Assembly (NCBI GenBank): GCA_025355225.1
Contig: JANYAB010000668.1
Coordinates: 1-8,092, forward strand
Source: Bacteroidota bacterium
Lineage (GTDB): Bacteria > Bacteroidota > Bacteroidia > Sphingobacteriales > Sphingobacteriaceae
DNA: 8,092 nucleotides
Direction of reading: 5' to 3'
The position numbers were made by a program, and so were the translations under genes. Of this stretch, positions 1 through 6,660 are shown piece by piece. Position 1 is the stretch's first letter. Every line of letters begins with the position of its first letter. A model generated the notes under the pieces. That model saw only the letters and a list, made by a program, of their open reading frames with translations, had not been told where the DNA came from and did not search any database.

Positions 1-66
1 CATGGAGTAGAAGTTTTCTCCTCGTTGCCCATCTCTCCGCCCTGCAAACTCGTCGAAATGACATTT
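1..66 (-). repeat. Dispersed GTCATTTCGA-type intergenic repeat
   Basis: Read on the minus strand from about 66 downwards, this begins TGTCATTTCGACGAG and runs through purine-rich GGAGAGATGGGC and GAGGAGAAAACTTCTAC to the window edge. Many Bacteroidota genomes carry intergenic repeats that open with GTCATTTCGA and continue into a GAGGAGAAATCTTCT-like stretch, and this matches that pattern from memory. The core TGTCATTTCGACG lies at 51-63. A second, cut-off copy in opposite orientation starts at 8080. No ORF is supported here. The outer end is unknown because the window starts inside the element. Confidence 0.55.
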
Positions 67-211
67 TTGATTTACTTTAGACTCAATCGCTGAACAGGTT
101 AAATATAGTATTGAAATTAATGTAAAGTCACAACCGGATTAACCATTGAACAGGTGTTTATTTAAGGATAGCACAAGTGTTTACAGGCATCTATATAACA
201 GGCGGTTCCAT

Positions 212-1126
212 TTATTTGGAATAAAACTTTATCAACAATTGTGCAATGCGTATTCCGGATAGTACCACCCTCCTTTCGCCGAGCGCTTTTGAAGTCGAGA
301 CATAAGAAGCACTTACTACACTCGGAGCTGTTTTCAGGCCGTCAACCTTACCATTCTTATATGCATACTTCTTCGCGTCAGGGAAACTTTCTTTAAGTAT
401 CCAGTCGTCAGGTGTGGTGTTAGCAGTCAGTTCCGGCATGTTTTTATATTTGGGCTTTTTCAACAACTGCTGTGCATTTATGGCGTACTGTGGTACGGTC
501 CCTGATACCAAGCCATCCCAATAACTGTGCAATACCACTGTACCAATAACGGTTAGCTTTATATAATCAGCATTTCCCCCAGCATCTCCTGTGGGATGTT
601 TAAGGTCGAAAAGAGAGGCGGTGTGAAGCGGCTGGTGAATATCCTCAATGAGATGAAAGAACCACGCCAGGTCTACAGCTTTCTGAGGCGAATCTTTTTC
701 TTTGGGTATATTAACCATGAGTTCATCAATTTTAATTTTGGCATTGGGGGTTTTAGGCGGCAAAGGCGTTACATTTGAACCGGGAACCACGAAAGGAAAA
801 TCGACGTAGTGCCACATTTTGTGAGTTGAATCCCCATCGGGAAAATTCTTTATAGCCTTTGCATCGTCAGGGTACGTAGAGGCAAGCATAAATAGCCCCA
901 CCTCCTGCTGGTCTGCAGGCAGCATGGCCAGGGTGTCGCGCCAGTGTTTTGAATTGAACCAGGGATGCAGTTTGATCGTTGCAAGCACTTTGGGGATGAT
1001 GGCAGGATTGTTAGCCTTCAGGTAATAATATGCAATAGCTCCTGCGGTCATGTGCCCGCTGCCATTCCAGGCGAAAGCATACCATGGGATCAGGATGCTA
1101 ACAAACACTAATTTCAGCTTTTTCAT
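212..1126 (-). CDS. Exported S1/P1-type zinc-dependent nuclease
   Basis: This 304-residue protein belongs to the S1/P1 nuclease family, three-zinc enzymes that cut single-stranded DNA and RNA (often also 3'-nucleotides) to 5'-phosphate products. Residues 1-19 form a Sec signal peptide (MKK, hydrophobic core, AFA), so the mature protein should start at Trp20. That fits the family, in which the mature N-terminal Trp is itself a zinc ligand. The expected ligands are all visible with P1-like spacing: W20 and H25 (WNGSGH), D87 (YPDD), H106 (WHYVD), H158, D162 and H168 (HLIEDIHQPLH), H200 and D204 (HSYWD). Length is normal for bacterial members. The likely location is the periplasm or outside the cell, with nucleic-acid or nucleotide scavenging as the inferred role. 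The gene stands alone. The ATG at 1126 is chosen because it gives a clean signal peptide. A 17-bp palindrome lies 56 bp upstream of the start. Confidence 0.95.
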   Translation of the reverse strand: MKKLKLVFVSILIPWYAFAWNGSGHMTAGAIAYYYLKANNPAIIPKVLATIKLHPWFNSKHWRDTLAMLPADQQEVGLFMLASTYPDDAKAIKNFPDGDSTHKMWHYVDFPFVVPGSNVTPLPPKTPNAKIKIDELMVNIPKEKDSPQKAVDLAWFFHLIEDIHQPLHTASLFDLKHPTGDAGGNADYIKLTVIGTVVLHSYWDGLVSGTVPQYAINAQQLLKKPKYKNMPELTANTTPDDWILKESFPDAKKYAYKNGKVDGLKTAPSVVSASYVSTSKALGERRVVLSGIRIAQLLIKFYSK

Positions 1127-1181
1127 GTCAGTAAAGGTTTATTGAATTTCAAACCAAAATACGCTTTAATAAACGGTTCTT

Positions 1182-1223
1182 ATACCGTGAAAACACGCTA
1201 TCTAACGCGTGTTTCCACGGTAT
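1182..1223. repeat. 17-bp palindrome between divergent genes
   Basis: The left arm 1182-1198 (ATACCGTGAAAACACGC) and right arm 1207-1223 (GCGTGTTTCCACGGTAT) pair over 17 bp around an 8-base loop (1199-1206). There is a single mismatch, 1190 against 1215: A-C if the plus strand is transcribed, but a tolerated U-G wobble in a minus-strand transcript. It lies 56 bp upstream of the nuclease start and 151 bp upstream of the membrane-protein start. No gene ends into it from either side, so a terminator role is unlikely. It may be an operator, a structured 5' leader of the nuclease mRNA, or a small dispersed repeat. The sequence alone does not decide between these. Confidence 0.7.
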
Positions 1224-1374
1224 TTTAATAATATTTATCCGCCTGACTGCGGTGACAATTTTGGAACGAAGAACCTAAGTGATAGAAAAATACCATTATT
1301 TTCCATTTTGCTTTTGAATGATTTTTCACTAATATTAATGATTAAATATTTGCTGATCCTTAAAAACCACAACC

Positions 1375-1893
1375 ATGCCAAATCACCTTTCAATATTGGG
1401 AATTATTCATACTGCAATCAGTGTAATCGCCCTCATTGTCGCAATCGTTGCTTTGTTTCGCGACGGAAAGATCAACCCTGCAAATGGAACCGGCAAGCTA
1501 TATGTTTTATTAACTGTGCTTACGTGCCTTACAGCATTACCCATCATGAAAACCGGGCACTTTACCGCGGCTCATTACGTTGCAATTACAGTTTTAATAC
1601 TACTGCCTATAGGCATATATTCCAGGCGCATATTCGGAAAAGCCTCAGATTATCTGCAAATTATTATAATGTCCACAACGCTCTTTTTTTCATTCATTCC
1701 TGCAATTGTTGAGACATTGACAAGATTACCCATTAGCCAACCGCTGGCCGACGGCCCTAATGCACCAATTATACAAACGGGGCTCATGGTTTTGGTAATT
1801 CTTTATGTAGCAGGTGTGATATATCAGCTTGTAAAATTGAAGGCCAAAAGAAAATCTGCTCAAAAGGCAAACCCTACCATTAAATTTAGCTAA
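1375..1893 (+). CDS. Five-helix membrane protein of unknown function
   Basis: I do not recognise the family of this 172-residue protein. Hydrophobic segments at about residues 6-28, 41-58, 65-83, 93-112 and 134-153 predict five transmembrane helices in the inner membrane. A basic tail (KLKAKRKSAQK, about 154-164) follows the last helix and by the positive-inside rule should be cytoplasmic. The first loop carries FRDGKINP, and polar residues near the membrane include H12 in helix 1 and the KTGHFTAAH stretch (59-67). There is no signal peptide, metal cluster or catalytic motif I can name. A short heme- or quinone-associated membrane protein is conceivable because of the histidines, but that is a guess. 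The ATG follows an A-rich CCACAACC leader without a Shine-Dalgarno site. It converges on the downstream glycosyltransferase-like gene with a 38-bp gap and no obvious terminator hairpin. Confidence 0.75.
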   Translation: MPNHLSILGIIHTAISVIALIVAIVALFRDGKINPANGTGKLYVLLTVLTCLTALPIMKTGHFTAAHYVAITVLILLPIGIYSRRIFGKASDYLQIIIMSTTLFFSFIPAIVETLTRLPISQPLADGPNAPIIQTGLMVLVILYVAGVIYQLVKLKAKRKSAQKANPTIKFS

Positions 1894-1931
1894 AGCCTTG
1901 GAGTTATATTTATAGATTCAAAGATTGACCG

Positions 1932-2984
1932 CTACTCATTAATGGCAATATTGTTACGATAACGCAAAGCCTTTTCGATGTGATAAACAGGTGACCTGCT
2001 TTGTATGCTTATTTCGTTATGTTCAATAAAGTTGCGGCAAACATTAGCGATGTTAATGGCTGATATTCCACCATTTTGCAATGGAGCAAGTCTCGTTAAC
2101 TCATCTATATCAAAGTAGGAGTGCACTTTTTTACCGAGGGCCATCCCCACATATACAACTGTGGAATATTGTGTTATCAGTTCAGTGCAATTAGCGATCA
2201 TGTGGTTGGTATTTCCGCTGCTAAATACCATTGTTCCTTTCGGGGCATATTTAGTGATCTCCCTCACCGCGCGTTCAACTTTCTCGTTAGGATGAAGTTT
2301 AAAAAGCAACTTTCTTCCGTCAGCAATTTTTACTGCTTTTTTTATAAATGCGGGCCTGTTTTCCAGTCGATAAGTTTCGCGCATATCAGTGGTTGCTACC
2401 ATTACATAATTCTTGTGCGGGAAGTCGTTGTCCAAAAACTGCCTTACATTATCATAATTGGGGATGCCGGTAACTATAATCTTTTTAGCATCGGTACCTA
2501 ATTTCGTAAATTGATTTTTGTACCCTTCTGAAGCGGCACAATAAATGTCACAAATATTTGCCGTTCCGTTAAGTGATGTGCCACCGCTTAAACCAGGCGA
2601 CATCCTCAACGTCTTTACTATTTTGCTTAATAAAGTATATTTATCGGTCATGCCCTCCTGCACCCATAAGGTTTTGGTTTCCCGTATCCGTTTCGGCACA
2701 TGCATATCAGTGCAATAAACTACAAGATCGTATTTGTTTTTCTTAGCCTGGTAGTCTATCTGCAACCCGTTCCTTAATAAATATTTTTCTGAATTGATTT
2801 TAAACTGGCCCGAAAGTATGGTACTATCAAACAACGGAGTATGCTTTATAAAGGCATTGGCGACCGGTAAGTCGGTAAATAACTGGCTAAACCAACAATC
2901 ATAGTCCACCAGTTGCTCGGCAATCTGGTGCATTTGTGATGTTTGGTTCATAGAACCTACTATAAATAGTATTTTCTTTTTCAT
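1932..2984 (-). CDS. GT-B-like glycosyl/glycerophosphotransferase family protein
   Basis: With the start used here the product has 350 residues. It opens with a beta-strand and loop typical of a GT-B N-terminal Rossmann domain (KKKILFIVGSMNQTSQMHQIAEQL). The second half has features resembling CDP-glycerol glycerophosphotransferases and UDP-GlcNAc 2-epimerase-like GT-B proteins: VTGIPNYDN (about 171-179) between domains, KLHPNE (229-234), and TQYSTVVYVGMALGKKV (271-287), the usual place for nucleotide-sugar or nucleotide-alcohol phosphate binding. No membrane segment or signal peptide is present, so a cytoplasmic enzyme acting on cell-surface polysaccharide or a glycolipid is inferred; donor and acceptor are unknown. 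An in-frame ATG at 3059 would add 25 residues rich in I, L, Y and F, but these come from very AT-rich spacer DNA and precede a canonical MKKK start, so I prefer 2984. The gene stands alone, outside any polysaccharide cluster visible here. Confidence 0.7.
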   Translation of the reverse strand: MKKKILFIVGSMNQTSQMHQIAEQLVDYDCWFSQLFTDLPVANAFIKHTPLFDSTILSGQFKINSEKYLLRNGLQIDYQAKKNKYDLVVYCTDMHVPKRIRETKTLWVQEGMTDKYTLLSKIVKTLRMSPGLSGGTSLNGTANICDIYCAASEGYKNQFTKLGTDAKKIIVTGIPNYDNVRQFLDNDFPHKNYVMVATTDMRETYRLENRPAFIKKAVKIADGRKLLFKLHPNEKVERAVREITKYAPKGTMVFSSGNTNHMIANCTELITQYSTVVYVGMALGKKVHSYFDIDELTRLAPLQNGGISAINIANVCRNFIEHNEISIQSRSPVYHIEKALRYRNNIAINE

Positions 2985-3353
2985 TTTATAATAAGGGTAG
3001 TACAATAATACATAATGGACTTGTATTATATACAAAGAAAAATAAAACAATATAAGCAAAATTCACAACAATGTAATATTTTACTGTTTGACCAATTAAG
3101 TATATAGTTCAACTAATCGGTATTAATTCAATCACATAAAACCAACAGAAAGTTACCAATATAATACCGTTCGATCAATCCCCCCTGAATTGGATGGGCT
3201 CCGCAACGCACTATAATATCTTACGTGTTAACTTATTAAGTATTAATTAATTAATCAAAGTGGCTTAATTAAAATAAAAAAGTATATTTGATTTATCCGT
3301 TAATACCTCGACCAGATTTTTTTGTTCCGAAACTATTTTTTTTAAGCCGAGAA
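2985..3353. other. Divergent AT-rich spacer with promoter region
   Basis: This 369-bp stretch separates the divergent GT-B-like and kinase genes. I see no coding signal, RNA gene or long repeat in it. It contains a 15-base palindrome at 3021-3035 (TTGTAT, TAT, ATACAA) 37 bp upstream of the GT-B-like start, which could be a small operator or chance in AT-rich DNA. It also contains TTAATTAATTAAT-type runs near 3244-3256 and a -7 promoter element for the kinase at 3283-3290. Confidence 0.5.
3283..3290 (+). promoter_or_regulatory. Bacteroidota -7 promoter element of the kinase gene
   Basis: TATATTTG is a perfect match to TAnnTTTG, the -7 element recognised by the main sigma factor of Bacteroidota. 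No good TTTG -33 box is visible; AGTGG near 3259-3263 is at roughly the right distance but is a poor match. Transcription would begin a few bases downstream, giving a leader of about 55 bases before the ATG at 3354. This element also covers the alternative TTG start at 3288, which argues against that start being used. Confidence 0.5.
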
Positions 3354-5138
3354 ATGATTAAAGCTGAACCTCACCACGTAATTGCAAATGGCGCCCCTGC
3401 CGGGGGGATGAATAATGCTAAAAACCCAAGCAATAGTTTGGCCGAAGCTGTTAATGCAGCCCTGGTTAACGATCTGGACACTCTGGTTGTGTGTATTGAT
3501 GAAAACCAGCATGTTGTAAAATTCTATGGCGATACTACAAAATACCTGCTTCAAAAGAATTTTAATTCAAATCTTTCTGAGCTTTTACCAAAGCCGCTTG
3601 CTGTGGCTTTTAATACCTTAAGCACCAGCGTTTTAAAAACCGGCAAAAAGGCAAATTTACACAGTATAAAGATCAGGCATCACAAAGATATTATTAATGT
3701 AAGCCTGTTGGTAGCCCCCTTGATTTTGAAGAAAGGAGAACCACAACTGATAATGGTAACATTTAGGGAAGATAAGGTGGTTGCCCGGCAGGGAGCAGAG
3801 GATGCGGTATTTGATGAGAAAATATACCATGATCAATACACCATTAACATTGAGGAGGAATTGAAGGAAGCAAAGGAGAAGCTTCGTTCCGTTTATGAAC
3901 AATTGGATGCCTCCAATCAGAGTATGCAGTCTTTCAACGAAGAATTGACATCGGCTAATGAGGAAATGCAAAGTACCAATGAAGAAATGCAATCCATAAA
4001 CGAGGAACTGGACACCATTAATTCAAGTTACCAGTTAAAAAACAAAGAGCTGCTGGAAATTAATGATGATTTAAATAATTATTTCAGGAGTAATGTCAAC
4101 GGTCAATTAATTATTGATAATGACCTGGTATTAGTGAAATTTTCTCCGGGTACGACAAAACAGGTCAACTTGCTTGAAAGTGATATAGGCAGGCCTATAA
4201 GTCATATTACGACCAATATTAAATTTGAAACGATAATTGAAGATATTAGAAAGGTGATCACAGATGGGATCATTATTACCAAGGAAGTTGAAACCAACAA
4301 TGGTAAATGGTACCAGGTAATGACAATGCCCTATATACAGATGGCAGATAATAAAAGGAATGGCGCCATTATTACTTTTAATGACATTTCCGAATTGAAA
4401 AAAACACAATCGGAGCTTGATAAAAAGAATCAAAGCCTGCTGCGTATAAATGCAGACCTTGATAATTTTACGCATACGGCCTCACATGATCTTTTGGCTC
4501 CGCTTGGTAATATTGAAGTGAGTATTGGCGTGATGAATAGAAAGGTAACTGATCCCGATTTGGGTAAATTTTTAACTATCATCAATTCGTCCGTTAAAAA
4601 ATTCCGTGCCCTGATAAACGGTATAGCCACTATTGCAAAATTAGAAAGCGATATGATAGCGCTTGAATTGGTGGATGTGGAGGAGGCCATAAATAATATA
4701 GAATGGAGCCTGGATGATAAAATTAAATCCTCGGGAGCCTTGATCATCCGCGATCTTGAACTTAAAAGTATTCTATTTTCAAAAAAGAACCTGAGAAGCA
4801 TATTGTATAATTTGATCTCAAACGGCATTAAGTTTCATGGCGATGACCGGCCTGTTATAAATATCCGTACTGCCAGGGAAGGCGACAGCGTGATCTTATC
4901 AGTTCAGGATAACGGCATCGGTATTCCTAAACAGCATCTTGATAAAATTTTTGATATGTATGGCAGGCTGCACCAGGATATTGAAGGCCATGGCATTGGT
5001 TTGTACCTCGCAAAGAAAATAGTGGATGCCGCCGGCGGAAATATTATTGTTGAAAGCGAGCCCGGTAAAGGGAGTAAGTTTATTATTCATTTAAAGACGG
5101 AGCACGAACCTGCGACGGTTACCGCGTCGTTAAATTGA
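3354..5138 (+). CDS. PAS-coiled coil-PAS sensor histidine kinase (CheBR-PAS-kinase relative)
   Basis: This 594-residue soluble protein autophosphorylates a histidine and should pass the phosphate to an unseen response regulator. Domains in order: a PAS-like sensor (about 28-140, with VVCIDENQHVVKFYGDTTKYL), a long coiled coil (about 164-240) built of repeated NEE(L/M)xS(A/T/I) units such as SANEEMQSTNEEMQSINEEL, a second PAS domain (about 245-348, with VKFSPGTTKQVNLLESDIGRPISHI), then the kinase. The kinase has an H-box TASHDLLAPL with H378, an N-box NLISNGIKF (N486, N490), DNGIGI (D519) and a GHGIGLYLAKKIV lid region. No transmembrane or receiver domain is present. The NEEL coiled coil and the DxGRPI PAS are hallmarks of CheB-CheR-PAS-kinase hybrids, whose methylesterase and methyltransferase domains are absent here. 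A TTG at 3288 would add 22 residues but lies inside a promoter-like element; ATG 3354 is preferred, and ATG 3408 is also possible. No response regulator gene adjoins. Confidence 0.92.
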   Translation: MIKAEPHHVIANGAPAGGMNNAKNPSNSLAEAVNAALVNDLDTLVVCIDENQHVVKFYGDTTKYLLQKNFNSNLSELLPKPLAVAFNTLSTSVLKTGKKANLHSIKIRHHKDIINVSLLVAPLILKKGEPQLIMVTFREDKVVARQGAEDAVFDEKIYHDQYTINIEEELKEAKEKLRSVYEQLDASNQSMQSFNEELTSANEEMQSTNEEMQSINEELDTINSSYQLKNKELLEINDDLNNYFRSNVNGQLIIDNDLVLVKFSPGTTKQVNLLESDIGRPISHITTNIKFETIIEDIRKVITDGIIITKEVETNNGKWYQVMTMPYIQMADNKRNGAIITFNDISELKKTQSELDKKNQSLLRINADLDNFTHTASHDLLAPLGNIEVSIGVMNRKVTDPDLGKFLTIINSSVKKFRALINGIATIAKLESDMIALELVDVEEAINNIEWSLDDKIKSSGALIIRDLELKSILFSKKNLRSILYNLISNGIKFHGDDRPVINIRTAREGDSVILSVQDNGIGIPKQHLDKIFDMYGRLHQDIEGHGIGLYLAKKIVDAAGGNIIVESEPGKGSKFIIHLKTEHEPATVTASLN

Positions 5139-5249
5139 CAACAGGCGTTCATTACTTCTGCCATGAGGCCAAAAAATCATCAACAGAATTCCTTAACGAA
5201 CAATCATTTAGGCTCTATGATGTTTTGTGTGTAAGCTACCCAATAAAAA

Positions 5250-5332
5250 GAGGCGTGGCCTCGGTTAATTTTATAACAACGGATTTTAATCCGTTGAAAA
5301 GAAGCAACAAACAACAAAAGAGCTGTAGGCCC
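5250..5332 (+). repeat. REP-like three-hairpin element, copy A
   Basis: In order: a 13-base hairpin 5250-5262 (GAGGC, GTG, GCCTC), a 14-base gap, a perfect 9-bp palindrome 5277-5296 (CAACGGATT, TT, AATCCGTTG), a 23-base gap, and a degenerate third hairpin 5320-5332 (GAGCTGTAGGCCC). The layout and arm sequences match copy B read on the opposite strand. The hairpins and the abundance of similar CAACGGGTTnnAACCCGTTG repeats in Bacteroidota that I recall suggest a REP/MITE-type non-autonomous element. Mobilisation by an IS200-like RAYT transposase is inference; no transposase is in the window. Confidence 0.7.
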
Positions 5333-5416
5333 GGCCAATATAGCTAGGCAATCATCTTATTTGAAAGTCGGTAAAATGGTAAATGCTGTCATCAAATTCG
5401 CTGTATAATATGGGAC

Positions 5417-5497
5417 GTGCTGACGGCACTAATCTTGTTGGCCGATGCATGCAACGGGTTGAAACCCGTTGTTGAAAAATGTTCGAGCCCATGGCTC
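5417..5497 (-). repeat. REP-like three-hairpin element, copy B (inverted)
   Basis: On the plus strand: a hairpin 5417-5429 (GTGCT, GAC, GGCAC, one wobble pair), a 22-base gap, a perfect 9-bp palindrome 5452-5471 (CAACGGGTT, GA, AACCCGTTG), a 13-base gap, and a hairpin 5485-5497 (GAGCC, CAT, GGCTC). The gaps are the mirror image of copy A (14 and 23), and the reverse complement aligns with copy A from AAGAGCC through the central palindrome. The two copies therefore face each other. In the central stems the third base pair from the loop differs between copies (A-T versus G-C) with pairing kept on both sides, a compensatory change pointing to selection on the hairpin. Confidence 0.7.
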
Positions 5498-5606
5498 TTA
5501 AAGAAAGAAGTTTAATCAGAATCTCGACCCAGTACCCACACAATTCGTTATAGAACCAATATTTACCTATAAAAAACTCCGTAAATTAAGCGATCTTGCA
5601 GCTTAA

Positions 5607-6032
5607 ATGCATCAAAAAGAATTATATCCCAAAGTATATTTATACAGAAGAATAGTTAATGCAAAGCTATTTATCGACAATCGCTACGCCGAAAAAATAG
5701 ACCTTGACAATATTGCCGATGAGGCCTTTTTTTCAAAATTTCACTTTATACGCCTCTTCCATACTATTTATAAAAAAACGCCGCATCAGTACCTGTCTTT
5801 TACCAGGATCGAAAAAGCAAAACTGTTACTGGCAGAAGACATCACCATAGCCAATGTTTGTTATGCGGTGGGCTTCGAAAGTGTGAGTTCATTTACAGGC
5901 CTTTTTAAGCGGATGGTTGGACAAACACCTGCGGCTTACCAATCCCGGCAGCACCAAAAAATAATTGATATAGCTGCAGCACCCCTGAAATTCATTCCCA
6001 ACTGTTTTGCAGAAAAAAAAGGATGGAAATGA
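5607..6032 (+). CDS. AraC-family DNA-binding protein without sensor domain
   Basis: This 141-residue protein is almost entirely the AraC/XylS DNA-binding domain. The first helix-turn-helix lies at about residues 31-58 (IDLDNIADEAFFSKFHFIRLF, then KKTPHQYL). The second lies at about 79-111, ending in the family signature GFESVSSFTGLFKRMVGQTPAAYQ. About 18 N-terminal and 30 C-terminal residues flank it. The tail FIPNCFAEK resembles that of other short Bacteroidota AraC proteins that I recall lying next to VOC genes. There is no cupin-like ligand domain, so effector sensing must come from elsewhere or be absent. The likely role is a cytoplasmic transcription regulator, plausibly of the VOC gene downstream on the same strand; that target is inferred from position only. 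The ATG follows GCAGCTTAA with no clear Shine-Dalgarno site. A foldback repeat begins at its stop codon. Confidence 0.9.
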   Translation: MHQKELYPKVYLYRRIVNAKLFIDNRYAEKIDLDNIADEAFFSKFHFIRLFHTIYKKTPHQYLSFTRIEKAKLLLAEDITIANVCYAVGFESVSSFTGLFKRMVGQTPAAYQSRQHQKIIDIAAAPLKFIPNCFAEKKGWK

Positions 6033-6150
6033 GGGTTGGTTGATTTTTTAGTCCGAAAGTCGGAAAAGTCCGGAAGACCGAAAGACAAGCGTCCATTCGC
6101 TTTCCGGCCATTACCGGAATCAACTCAATCAACCGAATCAACCCCTAACC
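6033..6150. repeat. Foldback element with period-8 and period-9 tandem repeats
   Basis: This element directly follows the AraC-gene stop. Its left part has a period-8 to 9 array at 6050-6086 (AGTCCGAA, AGTCGGAAA, AGTCCGGA, AGACCGAA, AGAC). The right part has three 9-mers at 6118-6144 (AATCAACTC, AATCAACCG, AATCAACCC). The ends are imperfectly complementary: GGTTGATT at 6038-6045 against AATCAACC at 6127-6134 or 6136-6143. The centre forms a hairpin, AAGCG 6087-6091 and CGCTT 6098-6102. The whole resembles intergenic repeats I recall from Sphingobacteriaceae, but the family is not named here. It may also end transcription of the AraC gene, although it lacks a clear U-run after a strong stem. 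Confidence 0.6.
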
Positions 6151-6192
6151 AATTATAGCAATTTTCGAGAAGCGGCGAAATAAATAAGTATT

Positions 6193-6200
6193 CATATTTG
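6193..6200 (+). promoter_or_regulatory. Possible -7 element for the VOC gene
   Basis: CATATTTG differs from the Bacteroidota TAnnTTTG consensus at one base and ends 31 bp before the VOC start, just downstream of the foldback element. No good -33 box is seen at the usual distance, so this is a weak candidate. If real, the VOC gene has its own promoter, separate from the AraC gene. Confidence 0.3.
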
Positions 6201-6231
6201 GTCATTATTTAAATCACAATTAAAAATCTTT

Positions 6232-6654
6232 ATGATCACAAAAATGAACCACGTTAGCGTATTTGTCCTGAACCAGGACAGTGCCTTTGAGTTTTACGTT
6301 AATAAACTCGGTTTTAAGGTACATACCGATGCTGCAATGGGTCCGGGCATGCGCTGGTTAACAGTTTGCCCTACTGATCAACCCGACCTTGAGATCGCTT
6401 TAATGGCCATTAACGAAGGCATGATGTTCACTAAGGAATCGGCCGCGCAAATGAGAAGCCTGGTAAGCAATGGCACTTTTGGTTTTGGGGTATTTGAATG
6501 CGACAATTTACTGGTTACTTATGAAGAGCTAAAGGCAAAGGGAGTTGAATTTACCAAAGAGCCTACACAAGAATTTTATGCTTTTGAAGCCTTATTTAAA
6601 GATGACTCTGGTAACTGGTTTTCGTTGGGACAAAAAAACACTGAAAAAAGCTGA
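6232..6654 (+). CDS. VOC (glyoxalase/bleomycin-resistance-fold) family protein
   Basis: This 140-residue cytoplasmic protein has the two-module vicinal-oxygen-chelate fold. It opens with MNHVSVFVLNQDSAFEFYVNKLGFKV (first beta-alpha-beta unit, with the usual AxxFYxxxLGF signature). Around 81-107 is the second unit (FGFGVFECDNLLVTYEELKAKGVEF), and it closes with FEALFKDDSGNWFSLGQ (118-134). Candidate metal ligands are H7, E54 (DLEIAL) and E119, in the positions where the family places a divalent-metal site; the position equivalent to the fourth ligand is not obvious. Members include glyoxalases, antibiotic-binding proteins and dioxygenases, and the substrate cannot be told from sequence. Length is typical for a single-subunit VOC protein that dimerises. 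It lies 199 bp after an AraC-type gene and 42 bp before a lipoprotein gene on the same strand, with a strong hairpin in the latter gap. Confidence 0.92.
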   Translation: MITKMNHVSVFVLNQDSAFEFYVNKLGFKVHTDAAMGPGMRWLTVCPTDQPDLEIALMAINEGMMFTKESAAQMRSLVSNGTFGFGVFECDNLLVTYEELKAKGVEFTKEPTQEFYAFEALFKDDSGNWFSLGQKNTEKS

Positions 6655-6660
6655 TAATTA

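Larger units (their letters stand above)
5139..5606. other. Gene-free spacer carrying paired REP-like elements
   Basis: This 468-bp spacer lies between the kinase and the AraC-type gene. Short open frames exist on both strands, but they begin at non-ATG codons or run across hairpin repeats and show no recognisable protein, so none is called. Its central part is filled by two inverted, three-hairpin elements (listed separately). The flanks 5139-5249 and 5503-5606 show nothing recognisable; the latter should hold the AraC-gene promoter, but no clear TAnnTTTG is visible. Confidence 0.6.

Noticed and set aside
1182..1223. Rho-independent terminator
   Set aside because: Both flanking genes are transcribed away from it, so no transcript would need to end there.
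1209..1712. 167-codon frame overlapping the membrane-protein gene
   Set aside because: It is cysteine- and asparagine-rich without domain logic, begins next to the palindrome, and covers the better-supported frame with clear transmembrane periodicity.
1894..1931. Bidirectional terminator between the convergent membrane-protein and GT-B-like genes
   Set aside because: No inverted repeat of useful length is visible in the 38-bp gap.
2985..3059. 25-residue N-terminal extension of the GT-B-like protein, possibly a membrane anchor
   Set aside because: It is hydrophobic only because the spacer is AT-rich, and the following MKKKILFIVG is a typical GT-B start.
3288..3353. TTG-initiated 22-residue extension of the kinase
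   Set aside because: The TTG is the end of a perfect TAnnTTTG promoter element, and the extra residues match no domain.
5113..5129. Terminator hairpin at the end of the kinase gene (CGACG ... CGTCG)
   Set aside because: Only 5 bp, inside the coding sequence, and not followed by a U-run.
5135..5347. 70-codon open frame overlapping the kinase stop
   Set aside because: It begins at TTG, runs through REP-like copy A, and its product resembles nothing known.
5352..5543. 63-codon minus-strand open frame
   Set aside because: It lies across REP-like copy B, so the open frame comes from the hairpin sequence; no start context or recognisable domain.
6050..6144. Possible CRISPR-like array
   Set aside because: Repeat units are 8-9 bp and directly adjacent, without spacers.
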